Source of the DNA: Coix lacryma-jobi var. lacryma-jobi
Taxonomy: Eukaryota; Streptophyta; Magnoliopsida; Poales; Poaceae
DNA: 64,000 bases
Assembly (NCBI GenBank): GCA_009763385.1
Contig: CM019822.1
Location: 6,728,127-6,792,126, forward strand
Direction of reading: 5' to 3'
The translations under genes were made by a program, and so were the position numbers. Shown here one piece after another: positions 42,536 to 55,610 of this stretch. The notes under the pieces are model-generated. The model did no database searches and was not told the DNA's origin. It saw only the letters and a program-made list of their open reading frames with translations. Positions within the stretch are counted from its first letter, which is position 1. Each line of letters opens with the position of its first letter.

Positions 42536-45142
42536 AACGGTCTTCAGGCCTATTTGGAACCCACGAATCTAAAAGCAATGGAATTTTAAACAGTAGGGGA
42601 AAACACTCTGTGTTCCAACAGAGGTTCAAGTTTGTGTTGCAACCGTCACAATTAGATCACGGATTACCTATTTTTTCCGGTGGATCGGCACCATCAGACC
42701 CCACACGTGTCGTGGAGCATCCCATTGACCACATTCATGTTCATGTGCCGCTTTGTCCGTTGTTCGTTCCTCGTCCGTCGGTGCCGTGGTTTCAGGCTTT
42801 CAGCTCAATGGACCTGTCGGCTATTCTTTTGGTGGGCCTCGTGCAGCCTGCCTTTGGATTCGTTCATGCGCCTAGAACGAGAGACAGGAAGGATCCATGC
42901 ATGCGCGACCTCATAGACTGGGCCTTTGCATGCCACCGCGGCCTTCTTTAATTTAAGGGGCCCATATTTATTGATTAGGACTGTACGGTGCACATGGGCC
43001 GGAAGTCCCCCCTGGCTATTTACTCAGCCCTCCATTTTGTCGTTGGCAGAGACCAGTTTTAACGGGAGTTCTATAAAAATCTCAATTGTATGTAATAATA
43101 GCCTGTCACATGTGTATTTTTGATGGCATGACAATGGTTTAATGAAGAGGGTGAAGAAATGGGTTTTATATGAGAATAAAAACTCTCTTAGCATGATTGT
43201 CAGTTCTCTATGATTCACAAACTAAATATCTAAGAGACCATAGAATAAAACCTTGTATTGAGAGTGAGCATTTTATTTATATTTCATTTCATTTTATGTA
43301 ACATGACAGTCTTAGAAACAACGTTTTATAAAACTTTGACTGAAATTGGCCTTAGATGCTTTGTAGTTGCCAAGTTGGAGTGTTCTGGCACCATACCCTA
43401 CTTCTGGTCCTAAGAATATAATGATCATGTCCTGCTGTTAAAATCCTTGTAACTTTTGTCATGTAGCAGGATGCTTACGAGATATTACATCCATTGTATT
43501 TTTTATTAGTCGCTTGCCATGCATAGCTATTAAAATGTTATAATTTAGAATAACCGTAAGCATGGGGAGAATTGCATTTGAAAATTGAAATGCATAGCTA
43601 AATATTGCATATGTCGATGTTTTTGTCTGTAAGGTAAACACTATACTATTTTGATCACGTGTCTGTTCAATTAACTGTGTATCCGTGTTATTAGCGTTTT
43701 TAAACTGCCTCTTGTCCAAATAAACAATTATTGTTCTCCTTTATCTAAAAAAAAAAGTAGGGCTCTTTCTCGGCTCTGACTTCGGCTCCTCCTCTGAAGT
43801 GGAAAACAGATTGGCCAGCGAACCACAACTGCTTCTGCCCCTCAGAAGAGCCCCCCTGCACAGCACCCCCAAAATGGATAGATGATGGACTGTTTACGTT
43901 CACTCGGATCAACGATTAATGTCGTTTGTCGACCAAAGACGTCATCTTTCTCTTCTAGAAAAAGTACCCACGCCAAGGATATGGACCACGCACTCCTTTT
44001 TTTTTTTTTTTTTGGTCAACGGAATATGCCCTTCGGATCCGATGATCGTCCACTAGAAGCGACGGTACCGGAGGATTGGAGGAATCAACTCGCGCAACGA
44101 ACCAAGTTGGATCACGAGGCACGGAACAAGGCAGACACGACTGGTCCCTTTTCCTAGCTTGCCGTCCATGCTCACTTCGACTAGGACGAATCGAGAAAGG
44201 TGCTAGTTCTGGTGCTGCCGCCCTGCCGCCTGCCGGCGTCTCCCTCATCTCGGGTCCTCGCGCGCCGGCGCCGCATGGACACACGGAACCGGCACCCTGA
44301 AAAAAAGAAATACGACGCGCGGACGAGACGAGAGGGGGGCAAATGAATTCTGAGGCACGTCGCCGTCCGGCCTGCCGGCCTCAGGTCGATGCCGCCGCGG
44401 GGCATATGCCCTCTTACGATCCTCGCCCGCGCGGATAAGACGCCGGCCGCGGCGGGAACGGTCGGTCGTCGTCGTCGTCGTTCCTGTCCAGGCTTGACGA
44501 GAACGAGACGCTGCGGCTGCACATGCTCGCGGATCACCACCACCAGCCGAGACGGCTCTGCTACTGTCCAGAGCCAATTGTTTAGATAGCGCTCACAAGA
44601 AACAACAACGACGACGACACGCCGCGGATATCCTTTTTAGATATACTCCGTGTAGAGCTATATAAAATCTCATCACTTGGAAGCCTGTACTGTCGTCGTG
44701 TCCTTTGGCCGGACCGTGGATCTTCTCGGATTTCTTGGGGGGCCGATGTCACGTTGGTTGCGATGAACAGGAGCTCACCTCTAGCTGCCAGCAGCTTGAT
44801 CCATCATCCCCCGGTGCATTGTCCAAGCCGAGAGAGCATGTGATCCCAATGATGGCATGCATGGTACTACAACAGTACATACAGAGAATGAACGAAGGAA
44901 GTCAGGATATTCTTTGCTTGATGGCCATATCGGCCCAATTATTCGGCCAGACATCGGTCACATGCATGTGCCTTGCCTCCTCCAGGCTCCAGCTTCGTTC
45001 GTTCGGTCCGGATAAACGGATATGCATGCATGCATCGCGCGAATATAGTGGAAACTCCAAAGTAGCTTGTGCCGTGGAACGGTTACATTCAGAGCTCCGT
45101 TCCAGTGCCGTAGCGGCGTGGCTACAGACTACTTGTGCTATA
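42536..45142. other. Intergenic, no gene recognised
   Basis: AT-rich DNA to about 43,700, then GC-rich patches with a T-run at about 43,998-44,013 and a CGT microsatellite near 44,466. ORFs on both strands in the GC-rich part overlap and carry no known domain. Confidence 0.35.
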
Positions 45143-45401
45143 GGGTCCGTTTGGTTGGTGACCAGAACTTGTCATGCCACAGATTCGTCGTGCCACAGTT
45201 TTTCTGGCAGTCGTTTGGTTCACTGCCACAGCTATGACACGCCACACTTTCTCAGAACCATGCCCCACACGTCATAGACTCGTTTTCGTGCCAAACTTTG
45301 CCACAAGTGTGGCTTCAATTTTGCTCGCCACACTTTCTGTGGCAGCCACAGTTTGCCGAAGGTCAGGCGTGGCAAGTTACGGTCACCAACCAAACAGGCC
45401 C
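45143..45401. mobile_element. Tourist-like MITE, 259 bp, second copy of the 6549 family
   Basis: The ends gggtccgtttggttggtgac and gtcaccaaccaaacaggccc match the 6549-6807 element, and ATA flanks both sides. The interior aligns with that copy in inverted orientation. Confidence 0.85.
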
Positions 45402-47932
45402 ATAGTTTTAGCTACTGGTTGGAGCTGGATCATGTCACGTGTGCAGACAGGCAGAACAGACCCCGGCGCGTAGATAGATAGAGTAGACCGATCGATCGAT
45501 CGACTTCAGATGTGGCAGGAAGCCTAACTTGTCACGTCCAAACCTGTCCGAGCTAAATATAGCTAGGGTAGTAGTTGACGGAGCAGTACGTGCATAATAA
45601 GATCGTGATTAGAGCAGTTTTACTGATGCTAAGTCGTCCGGACTCCGGAGGTCGACGTTTCCGACGTCGTACCAGACATCAGATAACGCGATAAGGCCGT
45701 CAGATCAGAGAAGGATTTGCGATGTACTGGCACGAAAGGATAGCTAGATAGATAGAGATAGACGGACAGAGAACAGAGAAAAACAGAGCAATTTGCACAG
45801 CCTCTTGCTAGGGGACCTGATAACCAATAATGTGACATGCCAGCTCTGTAGAAAAACAGCGGCCGCTGCATGCAGAGCTGCAAGGTAGTACTGTAGTAGT
45901 ACTAGTTCGGAAGCAAAAGACAGCCATGGAGAGTGACTGCACTTACTGCACCCGGTGGGCTTGCGCAAAACAATGAGGAATTCAGGGTACAGACTCACAG
46001 CTAGCATCCGTGTAACGCACTGGTGATTGCAGTGGTCGAACCGTAACCTCTCGTCGAGGAGAAATCTCTTCTACACACACGTTGTATGTAATCTCCCTAC
46101 CAGCACACGTACGTACGTGCGACTGCTGCATTACGGAGTACTACAGTACGTACGTTACATGGACGTTTTCAGTGTCCGATCGATCAATCAGCCTCAGCGG
46201 AAACGTGTTTTGACAGCCGGCCGCCGGGACGCAAGCCTTTTTTTTTTTCACCACTCGTTAGCAGTAAACGCACGAGGGCGCCGGCCAGGAACGCCAGGCG
46301 TTCGGTCGATGTGTGGGTGCGCTCGCCGTGGACTTGCCCTGAACCTGGTCAGAGCACGGCAGACGCCACGTCGTCCTCATCCACGCCGACGGCTCCTAGT
46401 ACTGCTAGTCGGTCGCGGTCCGCCTCAGATCCGCGCCCGGGGCCATCCGATCTTTGTTTCACACGGAAAACACCCGCGCCGCGCCGTACGGGTCGGACCA
46501 CCCGGCTATGGCACCACCGGCAAGCCGCTGGCCGCGAGCGCCGAGGCGGAGGGAAACGTCTCCATGCGCGGCACGGGAATCTGGCGCCGGTCGCGGTGGC
46601 CGGTGGACCTGGACGGACGGAGGCATCGAGATTTTTTTTGTTGGAGGGGTTTGGTTTGGTTGGGTATTAGCTCCACGCCTCCACGCCACGCCCGGCGACG
46701 GCCAGAGCGTGCATCGAATCCGAATCCAACGGGAGATGGAGGTCCATTCCATCATCGGCCATCGGGTGGGCGAAGAAAAGAATAGCTCTCGCTCGTCGCC
46801 GTGCGCTGCTGGTGTGTGTGCGCTTATCCTATCCCAGCTTCAGTTAGGGTCAGACAACCATTGTTGACTCGAGCCTCTTGTCTAGTCCTAGGCTCCTAGC
46901 ACTGCGCATTGTTGAGAGGCTGCGCCGAGCGGCGGAAGATTCGTAGTACAAACCTTCCCGTGTCTATCTACAGTAGTAATAACCGGGTCAAAGAGGTTTG
47001 CCGTCGTGCCAAGGCGAGGCCACGACTGTGGAAAACCACCAACTTAGCTGCTTTGGATGCTGAGAAGTTTCCAGGTGGGTAGCATTAGATTTTCGTTCCC
47101 AATGAGGCAAGGCCCGTCTACGTATTTTCCTTCTCTGAACAGTCTGAACCAAGTTCCAGGCTGCTTCTACTCTCCGATCTGATTATTTTTCTACACAGAC
47201 GATTCACCCGGGTCAAGTGGTGGATGTACAGGTACCGTTACCGACATCGTGTGCCTGTTGGCCTGACAGAGATCTGAATCATCATTAGCCTGTAAAAGCC
47301 CCTTGCCGGCGAAGGTGAAATGATGGATCACCCGCAACCGGTGCTGTGGCCTTTAACTGACATCACGTCTCGCGTGTACCACATCAGCTACAGCCTGCTG
47401 CTGGAAACGGGAGGACGAACGAGCGAGCGCCAAGCTGCCGCTAGCTGTTGCCTGGGCCTGGGTGTGGGTGTGGTGAGGAGAAAAAAGACGGCCTCAATCA
47501 TGGCAGCCTGACTCCTGTTGCCGTCATTCCCGTCAAGAGCTGCCATGCAGCGGGGATAGATAGATGGATAAGGAGCACCAGAACCAGATCAGAGGCTCTA
47601 TCCGGTAGCGTGACTGAATGGGACTGCCAACAGGGCAAGAAAAGTGAAAGAATATATTTTTTTCCCTTCTCTTTTTTCTGATTTCATCGTCATCGTCAAC
47701 TACATATACAAAGGTGGTCCAAACATTCTTTGCATATTATCATACGGGCATATACAGGCACGAACAATTTGGGGGTGGCAATGCAGCAGCAGAAGAAAAA
47801 AAAAGAAACAAAAAAAAAACCTGTCGATCCTGTAACTGCGGCTAATCCTACACCACACTGTCTGAATCTTGTTCATCATCATTGGTTATTCTTCCTCCAT
47901 GTTCACTGCTAACGCTGAGTGTGTTCCTCAAC
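45402..47932. other. Intergenic between a MITE and the 3' end of the TPS gene
   Basis: A GC-rich block (46200-46800) carries a 252-residue open frame with arginine/proline-rich, low-complexity content and competing frames; I do not accept it as a gene. The last 250 bp or so should be the TPS 3' untranslated region on the minus strand. Confidence 0.35.
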
Positions 47933-50900
47933 TCAAAGCGAACCTTCGAACGAGACCCGGAGCTGCACCGCCGGCCTGGGCCGCTGGGACGGCGAGTTGG
48001 CCAGGCCGTCCAGCATCTTGATCACGTCCACCGTGTCGTCCAGGTAGTACTTGGCCATGCTCGGCTTCTTGCCCACCGTGCACGCGAACACCTCGCTGCT
48101 GCCCGGGAGCTTCACGCTGCTGTTGGAGGGGCACACGATGCTCTCAAACATGTCCTCGTCCGACCGGTCGTCGCCGATGCACAGCACGAAGTCCGGCGGC
48201 TTCCCCGTTTTGACCATGGACGACAGGATGCTGTCCACGACCACGCCTTTGCTGATGCCCTGCACGACAGCACCAAGATATTTTTTGCGCATGTTATGTT
48301 ATGTTATTTGCTTTCCTCCACCAATCCCAGAAATTTCCAAGTGGTTGCGGACAATCAGACAAATGGATGGTTCAGTAGTGTGACAGGTTGCTTTCGGAGG
48401 GGCACAATTAAAAAGACCACATCCACAAGGCGGGCCGCGCGGCTCTCGCGGATTTCCCAGTCCACAAGGGCATGGTCCATGCTGATTCACAATCCTATTT
48501 GTGCAGAAGATACAGATTGTCCCAGGCATGTAGTGGATGAGGACTGGATTGGATTAGATCAATCCTTATCCGATGCCTTTTAGTTTGAAAGCTACGTCTA
48601 GTCGATCGGCACGTTTCATACACACATCCAAGAAAAATTGAATTGAACAACCAACGAGCAGTAGATATGGAAAAAAATAAATAAATTAATGAGCAGAGGA
48701 AAAAAAAACAAGCATGCACGCGTTTGGCTCGCCGCTCACCTGGGGGTTAACCTCGACGATGTGCTGGCCTTTCTTCACCACCACGGGTTCGTTGGCGAGC
48801 ACGTTCTCGAGATGGTCGAGCAGTTCCTTGGCCTGGCAGGAACCGAAGTCCGGATCCGCCTCGTGGTGATGCCAGACGATGGCGCTCTCCTTGTGCTCGA
48901 TGTAGGAGCCATCTGTTGCCTCCGTGTACAGCTGCATCACCGGCTCCGCGGTCTTCTTCCAGTCGAAGTCGGCGGCCAAACCTGAGGTCTCCCATGGTGC
49001 GTCCCTGCTCCACCTGCAGCCACAAGAGCCGGTGAGCGGTAAAGTATCAGCAGCACTGCACGTTAGGAGTAGGAATGCTCTTTGTAACCAAAAGTGATTG
49101 GCTAACGCATCTCCTCCTAGGATTTGGTCTGGAACCAAGAGTACTACTTCTAGCAATGATCTACAGACCACTAGACTTAGGCATTGCGCTAGTTCAGAAT
49201 CTAGACATGTCGGTCAGTAAAATGTTTTCCTTAAATGTACGGCTCCATATTGTTGCTTAATGAATTCGTAACCATTCTATTCTGTGGGCCGAATCTGCAA
49301 CAGTAAGAACCCAAATCCAAGCAAAGCAAACGTGGTACCAACTACCAGCAGATCTTCGCCGGTGAAACAGTGTAGGAAGATTTTTTACCTTGTGAAGTAA
49401 CCGTGCTCCGCGGCGATGCCCAGCTTCTCGCAGGGGTTGAACCACCTACTCAGCTCGTCCTTCCCGCGCCCGCTCACGATGAACACTCTGTTCTTAGGGT
49501 CCTCGCACAGACGATTCAACACAGAGATGACCTCACTGCTCGGCGTCCTGTCGATCAAGTTCTCCGGCATCACGGTGCCGTCGTAGTCCAGGAGAATCAG
49601 CCGGTTCTCCGTCCTCCGGTACGACGGCACAATGTGCTCCACGGAGAGCCGCCGGAAATTGGGGCCAAGGGCCACCACCTTGAAGCTCATGCCGAACCCG
49701 ATCCCCCAATGCCGGCGCGAGAAATGGTCCTTGCAGGCGCGCTGCAGGTCCGAGTCGAAGGACCGCGCCCAGTAGGCGACGTCGTGGGTGCTCACGTACT
49801 TGTAGTGCTTCTCGTGCCGCAGCCGCTGCTCGGCCTCGGGCATCCGCAGCGCGGCGTTCAAGGCCTCCGCGACGGACTCCACGCTCCACGGGTTGATGCG
49901 GATGGCGCCGCTGAGGGACGGGGAGCAGCCGACGAACTCTGAGAGCACGATGACGCTCCGCTTGAGCGCGTCGTCTCCGAGCGCGGTGCTCTCCTGCCGG
50001 CACACCGTGTAGATGTACGGAATCCGGTTGAGCCCGTCGCGCACGGCGCTCACCACGCAGCACTCGGCGGCCGCGTAGTAGGCGGCCTTCTCCTGCGGCG
50101 TCACCGGGCCGTCGATGAGCACGATCGGCGTGTACCCGGGGGTGCCGAAGCGCGCATTGACCCGGGCGCTGATGGCCCTGGCCTCGTCCTGCACGCCCTG
50201 CACGTCGCGCCCCTCGCTGCGCGCAGGGTTGGCGATCTGCACGAGCACGGCGCGGCCGCGGAGCTCCCGGTGCTCCACGAGCAGCTGCTCCATCGCCAGG
50301 AACTTGAGCCCGATCCCCTTGAACAGATCGACGTCGTCGACGCCGACCATGAGGCGCCGCCCCTTGTACGCCTCTGTCACACGACGCACCGCGTCCTCCG
50401 TCTCCGGCGCCGAGACCACCGATCTGAGCTGCCCCATGTCGATGCCGACGGGGAGTATCTTGACCGTCACGGTGCGGCCGTAGTACTCGATGCCGATGTA
50501 GCCGCGCTTGGACTGGTAGTCGAGGCCGAGCAGGCGCGAGCACGCGGACAGGAAGTGCCGCGCGTAGTCGAATGTGTGGAAGCCGACGAGGTCGGCGTTG
50601 AGGAGGGCGCGGACAAGGTCATCCCGCACGGGGATCGTCCGGAAGATCTCCGACGAGGGGAAGGGCGAGTGGAGGAAGAATCCGACCTTGGCGCGCGGGA
50701 AGCGCTTGCGGAGGAAGGTCGGGAGCGCGAGGAGGTGGTAGTCGTGGATCCAGACGAGGTCCTCGTCGGGTGACAGCACCTCGGTGAGGCGGTCGGCGAA
50801 GGCCCTGTTCGCCGATAGGAAGGAGTGGTAGAGAGTCCGCTGGAACGGGAGGCCGCCGAGCGACGACGGCGTGAGCGGGAGGAGGTAATGGAGGAGCGGC

Positions 50901-51337
50901 CAGAGGTAGTGCTTGCAGAACCCGTGGTAGAAGCGGTGGTGGAGGTCGGTGGGAAGGTACACCGGCAGGCACGAGAAATTGGCAAGCAGGTAGTTGGACA
51001 GCTCATCTGAGGCGGCCTCCGCGGCGGCCGCTGGGAGGGTGCCGATGTGGAGGACGGGCGCGTTGGCGGGCAGCCCCGAGCGGAGCTGGTACGCGACGGT
51101 GCCGGAGTCGACGGAGAAGTTGAACCCGAACGGCGCCGCGGGGTCCGGCGACGCGCGGAGCGGCAGGCGGTGGGCGACGATGACGCGGCGCGGCGGGGCG
51201 GGCGGGGACGGCGAGGTGGGCGAGGCCGGGGCCGCGACGGACATGACGCGCGGGAGACGGAGCGTCGTGGGCGACGGCAGGGGCGCCTCGTCGGCCGCGG
51301 CGAGGTCGAGGAGGTTGTGGCAGGAGAGCGAAGGCAT
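47933..51337 (-). CDS. TPS: Class II trehalose-6-phosphate synthase/phosphatase-like protein (TPS7 group)
   Basis: Three exons with GT-AG borders join in frame: 51337-49389, 49013-48740 and 48259-47933, giving 849 residues, the usual class II length. The start MPSLSCHNLLDLA matches the class II N-terminus. The glycosyltransferase domain (about 45-540) holds VWIHDYHLLALPTFLR, FFLHSPFPSSEIFR and GFHTFDYARHFL. The phosphatase domain (about 575-840) holds LDYDGT (about 585), SGR and GDDRSDEDMF (about 770), the HAD catalytic motifs. Class I enzymes make trehalose-6-phosphate from UDP-glucose and glucose-6-phosphate. Most class II members lack measurable activity and are thought to act as sensors or regulators of sugar signalling. 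Exon 1 carries most of the protein, typical of the class. A minus-strand TATA box and a short uORF lie upstream. Subgroup assignment is from remembered similarity. Confidence 0.94.
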
Positions 51338-51356
51338 CGCCCCCTCCTCCTGCTGT

Positions 51357-51404
51357 CTATCTGTAGGCGTCGCAGAGGTGGTGGAGGCGGCGGCGATGGC
51401 ACAT
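51357..51404 (-). CDS. Upstream ORF of 15 codons in the TPS 5' leader
   Basis: The minus strand has ATG at 51404 followed by 15 codons (MCHRRRLHHLCDAYR) and a TAG ending at 51357, 19 bases before the TPS start codon. If transcription starts downstream of the TATA box near 51575 the uORF lies in the mRNA leader. Translation control through uORFs is known for sugar-signalling genes; here it is inferred. Its basic, cysteine- and histidine-containing sequence is not one I recognise. Confidence 0.4.
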   Translation of the reverse strand: MCHRRRLHHLCDAYR

Positions 51405-51573
51405 GAAGGAGAAGAGACGCGAAGCGCCGCGACGCGACGACGATCGACGAGTGTGTCCGGTTCGGCGGCGGGCGGTCTGGTTTGTGAGCGGCCGGATCGA
51501 TCACTTTTGCCGAAGCTTCTGGGGATAAGAACGGCCGAGGTGGGTCTCGGCCGCGGAAGGAGGAGGAGAGGTG

Positions 51574-51583
51574 GTATAAATAT
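51574..51583 (-). promoter_or_regulatory. Candidate TATA box of the TPS gene
   Basis: The minus strand reads catatttatacc about 240 bases before the TPS ATG, and a transcription start some 30 bases downstream would give a leader of about 200 bases. Confidence 0.5.
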
Positions 51584-51749
51584 GGCAAGCTGGAAATGCG
51601 TGTGGGTGTGCCCCCCGCGGCCCCGCTCCGTCGTCGTGTGTGAAGCGAGGAAGAAGGAACGGACGGGGCGACCGGGAGTAGGCGGTGTGACGGCATGGCC
51701 ATCAGGCCACGGGGCCTTATCCACAACGCTCGCCCGCGCGCTGAAATGA

Positions 51750-52512
51750 CGGCACTGCCCCCCGACGTGGGATGGTTGGCTGGATCAGTGTCGTGGTCGC
51801 CTCGCCTAACGGTTGGGTTCATCTATCCGTCTCACTCGCACCGTATCCGCTCGTCCAGTCGTCATCGCCGCGCGGCCTCACCTCACTCGCGGGCGGGATA
51901 CGTAGGAGTACTCGCGTGCGGCGACCCCGACTGGATAGGCGCTGCCGCCTACCGGTGCTCCGCCCCGGTGGATGACAGGTGGGACGCCTCCTGGTATAGC
52001 TTGAAGTTTTCTTTTTGTTGCTGCTTTGCACGTTGTTTATGCTCGCAAGTTTTCTTTTTGGCATCAAAAAATGGTTGCCTGACTGGGCAGAAAAAGTAGA
52101 AAACGAATTGCAAGAGAGTTAGGTGCTTCGAGAAATCATGCTGCACAGCTTGCGTGTCATAAAACCGTGCTAGATTGGCTTCAAAACCATGAGGGGCAAA
52201 TATGGCCCAGCTTTATTAGCCATGCAAATTTAAACGATTGTTAAGGTTATAAACTTATTATTACTCGTCAGTTGAGAGACAAGAAAAACGTTTGTACAGT
52301 ACTCTACCAGCGTTATTCATTGCTCTTTATTGCATTGGTACGGCGGAGATTTTTTGTATCGCCAAATAAAATTAGATTAATCCATCAACCTCTCCAAGAA
52401 TTTCCGCTGTCTGTATTTAAAACGTGCCATGTCACCTGTTTATATCGGATCATCACATCGCCGAAGAATTTTCTACGCCGACCAGCGATAAGAACATTTT
52501 GCTTGGTAATTA
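51750..52512. other. Upstream flank of the TPS gene
   Basis: GC-rich near the promoter, then AT-rich. No gene recognised; overlapping ORFs here have no known domain. Confidence 0.35.
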
Positions 52513-52665
52513 CTCCCTCCGTTCCAAATTATAAGTCATATTATAAAAATATAACCAACGAAGAATCTAATGATAGTTAGTATTATCTTATTATATAAAT
52601 TTGGTCAAAGTTGAAAAACTTTGACTCTCCAAGATTTTTGGAATAACTTATAATTTGAGACGGAG
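52513..52665. mobile_element. Stowaway MITE, 153 bp, TA target duplication
   Basis: The ends ctccctccgttccaaattat and ataatttgagacggag are inverted repeats and TA lies outside both. Its length is typical of Stowaway. Confidence 0.88.
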
Positions 52666-53240
52666 TAAGACAATTTGTAAATATATGGGCCGTCGTTGCT
52701 TTTAACTTTATCCATTTGACATTGGAATTATTATTGTGTCGAAGTATTTGGCAGTTTAAATTGCTTGCACTGCACATTATTAATGCAGCATTGATATATT
52801 GCTTAAATACAATTTCAAACAACATAGATTATTTTTTCAAAGAAAAACAACAATATTGCTTAAGCTACAAGCTAACTTTTATTCATACAAATCAGTCGTA
52901 AAATAATATTTTTCACTTACAAGAAATTAGTTGTAAAAAAACAGAAGTCGTTTTATGTCCTGCCGAACAAAATCTTAGTCATTAGATAATCATAAAATCC
53001 AACATCACACTTTTTTTTTATTTTTTGATGTTCTATTTATTCTTGACTGTTAAATCGTCATAAAATCCATGGTGCATTTTCTTTTTTACTTCTCCCCATA
53101 TGATCTCCTCACCTTGACAAACATGGTGCCTTTCACTATTTTCAGTACTCTTTCTTTTCTTCAGAGCTATAGATTACTAGATTTTAATGATTTTATGTTG
53201 TCATATTGGATATAAATTGAAATGAGTTATTTATTAATCG
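52666..53240. other. AT-rich intergenic, nothing recognised
   Basis: No ORF of note and no paired repeat ends. Confidence 0.4.
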
Positions 53241-53258
53241 GATGATTTATTTACTCTT

Positions 53259-53450
53259 TTTTGCGAAAAGAAGAGAGGCTCTTTTATTGCTCATGGTTCA
53301 AAGTTACAATCTTGAGCAATAATTTGCTCGAAACAAACTGGAACTACATTGCACCAAACAGCTGAACTGTTCGATCTCAACGCCAGTTGTGCGAGCTCAT
53401 GAGCAGCACGATTTCCCTCTCTTCTCGTGTGGACAATGTTCCACTCAGAT
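53259..53450 (-). mobile_element. 5'-truncated LINE-type retroposon tail with RNase H-like remnant
   Basis: The minus strand encodes an open fragment starting SEWNIVHTRREGNRAAHELA and ending CNFEP with a stop, which matches the C-terminal RNase H-like domain of plant LINE-type ORFs. The insert is flanked by a perfect 19-bp direct repeat (53240-53258 and 53451-53469, beginning ggatgattta), the hallmark of target-primed reverse transcription. A short A-run ends the insert on the minus strand. Only the last 60 or so codons are present, so it is dead on arrival. Confidence 0.85.
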
Positions 53451-53469
53451 GGATGATTTATTTACTCTT

Positions 53470-55144
53470 GACCTAGAGCACTGTAAATTGAAGAGTTGTG
53501 TTGTTTTTTTTTTAATTAGTCTTGTAAGTTTTGGACCTTGAATTTGACATGCTATATTTATTGTCGAATGTTAGATCATCAAAAACTTAATTTAGACATA
53601 TTTATTCATTTTTTCTATTGATCTTGCCGTTTCTAGGCCTTCGAATCTGACGTGGATACATTATTTATCCTAAGTTGCTAGATCATCATTAGTAGATGTG
53701 TTAGTACGTTACACATAACCTAATATATCTTAAATTGGACTCCGTGTTATTAACGAGGATCACTAGCAAATGTGCTAGTATGTTACACGTAACCCAATTT
53801 ATCTTGTGTTATTATCGAGGACGTGTTGTTTTAAGTTGTACGAGCATGAGTCATGAATTCGAGTTACATATAGATACAGAGGACACACAAACAATTTAGA
53901 AAATAAGAAAAAAGTGGGACCAAAGAAATCCATACATGCACAACACATTTCACTCTTAATTAATGTTATCGACTTTCTTTGAGAATATATGGTTTAACAC
54001 CATGACATGTCACACATGGAGCTAGGTGGGTCGAGCAATGGACATGGTCGAGCACATGAATGCGGTAAAGCTGACAAATTATACCAGGATGGTCTGGTTG
54101 CGGCAACCAATCATCCCCTACAGCGACGGAGGGACCGGTTCCTGCGGCTAACAAAACAACTTGTTTAGGCTCGGATGTAGGATCAAATGATTCTGCATGG
54201 TATGATTCTGTGAACCTAACACGCTACGATAGACTGAAAGTGACAGAGGGAACGGTGATGAAAGAGAACATTGATTTCAGTTGTGTTTTGGAACAGAGGG
54301 AGCACAGTGTTTGCTTTGTGGTTTTGTAACGCAAAAGGATTACAGAGGGGAACTTACTAGTGACTACGTTACATAGGATTGGTTCGGCTTAGTCTGTAGT
54401 ACGTTACAATTAGCGTTGTTTTCCATTTCCCTTCCGTCTGCGTTCACTGTAGTTTATAACCCCACAGCACGAAGGTATCTATCTCGGCATGTCGGAGGAA
54501 CAACCGGTGTGAACAGTGCACCAGTACACTGATGGTGCTAGTAAACTCCAGCGTGGTAACCGCGTCGAGCGCCATTCCCAGCTTTGCACAGCTGTAACCG
54601 GGGTGGCTACGGACGCTGGTTCTGTGTTGCACAACGCCGCGCTGCACGTTCCCACGATCTCCGGCGACCATCGCACCACGCACCGCCGCACCGGAGACCG
54701 TCAAGTGCCGGTCACCCCCGCGGCCGCGACAGGATAAGCTCTCCCGCCGCCGTCTAGCCCCCGCGCGTGCCGCGGGCCACGGCCAGCCTGGGCGCAGCCG
54801 AAGGCCCGTGCGAAGCCAGAGAGCCCAATCCGATGCCGCCACGCCGGTGGCAGCTGGGCGTTGGCCGCGCGCCACGCGGGACCAGGAGCCGGAGTGGAGC
54901 GCGTCGCCGCACGCGGCCACGCGGGCCTCTCGTCTAGCCCCCCGCGTCACCGAGTTCGGCAGGAAGAAGGCCGTGGCTGGGGGCGCCTCAAACCGTACAC
55001 GGTTCGCTGGCTTCGGAATGTGCTGCACTGGCTATCACAACGTGTATGCATTGCCTATCACAACGTCTCGGACTTTTCTAGGAAAAGTAGTGGTGGTGCG
55101 TTCCGTGCGCACAGAAAACGTTTGAACATAAAACAACTATGCCA
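53470..55144. other. Intergenic, no gene recognised
   Basis: AT-rich to about 54,400, then a GC-rich block (54,540-55,000) with overlapping frames on both strands and no known domain. Confidence 0.35.
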
Positions 55145-55149
55145 ACCAG

Positions 55150-55597
55150 TGTTAGCCCATAGGATCAACTAGCGGTAGATCCAGATGGGGTCCTCTTTGA
55201 TTTCGAGTAAGAATCAGTGGGTAGTTCATCCGAGATGAACTACCAGAGAGAATGGAGATAGATAGGTTAGAGTTTAGGGTTCATACCTTCGAGATCCAGC
55301 TGTCCCTGGTTCGTTGATGGAGGCTGCGCACGGGCAGCGGCGGTCGTTGGAGTAGAAGACGGCGTGGTAGAGCAATCCCATCGCTGGCAGTGCTTCTACC
55401 GATCGGACTAGAGTTTAGGACGGTGGACTGGCAACGGGACTGGAGAACCTCTTAGTCAGTGTCCTGGCCCCCACCGTCCTTTTATAGCACTGTGCGACGG
55501 GGGCCCACCAACCATAGGGTTGGGCGCCCCCGATCAGGGCGCGGATCAAAGGCCCGTTAGGCCGTTGGGCCTAACGGTGGGAGATCAATTTCCAACA
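55150..55597 (-). repeat. 3' LTR of the copia-type element, 448 bp
   Basis: Same length as the 5' LTR with one substitution found (position 55427). Confidence 0.95.
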
Positions 55598-55610
55598 TTC
55601 TCCCCCTTGA
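55598..55610 (-). other. Polypurine tract of the copia-type element
   Basis: The minus strand reads atcaagggggagaa immediately before the 3' LTR, the standard position and composition for this primer. Confidence 0.8.

Noticed and set aside
44181..44577. ORFs of 110-120 residues on the minus strand
   Set aside because: Overlapping frames over a CGT microsatellite and GC-rich DNA; no recognisable protein.
46027..46785. 252-residue open frame on the plus strand
   Set aside because: Low-complexity Arg/Pro-rich translation in a GC-rich block with competing open frames on both strands; no domain or conserved segment.
50467..51822. 451-residue minus-strand frame overlapping the TPS gene
   Set aside because: Shadow frame of the GC-rich TPS exon 1; low-complexity content, while the TPS frame has clear family motifs.
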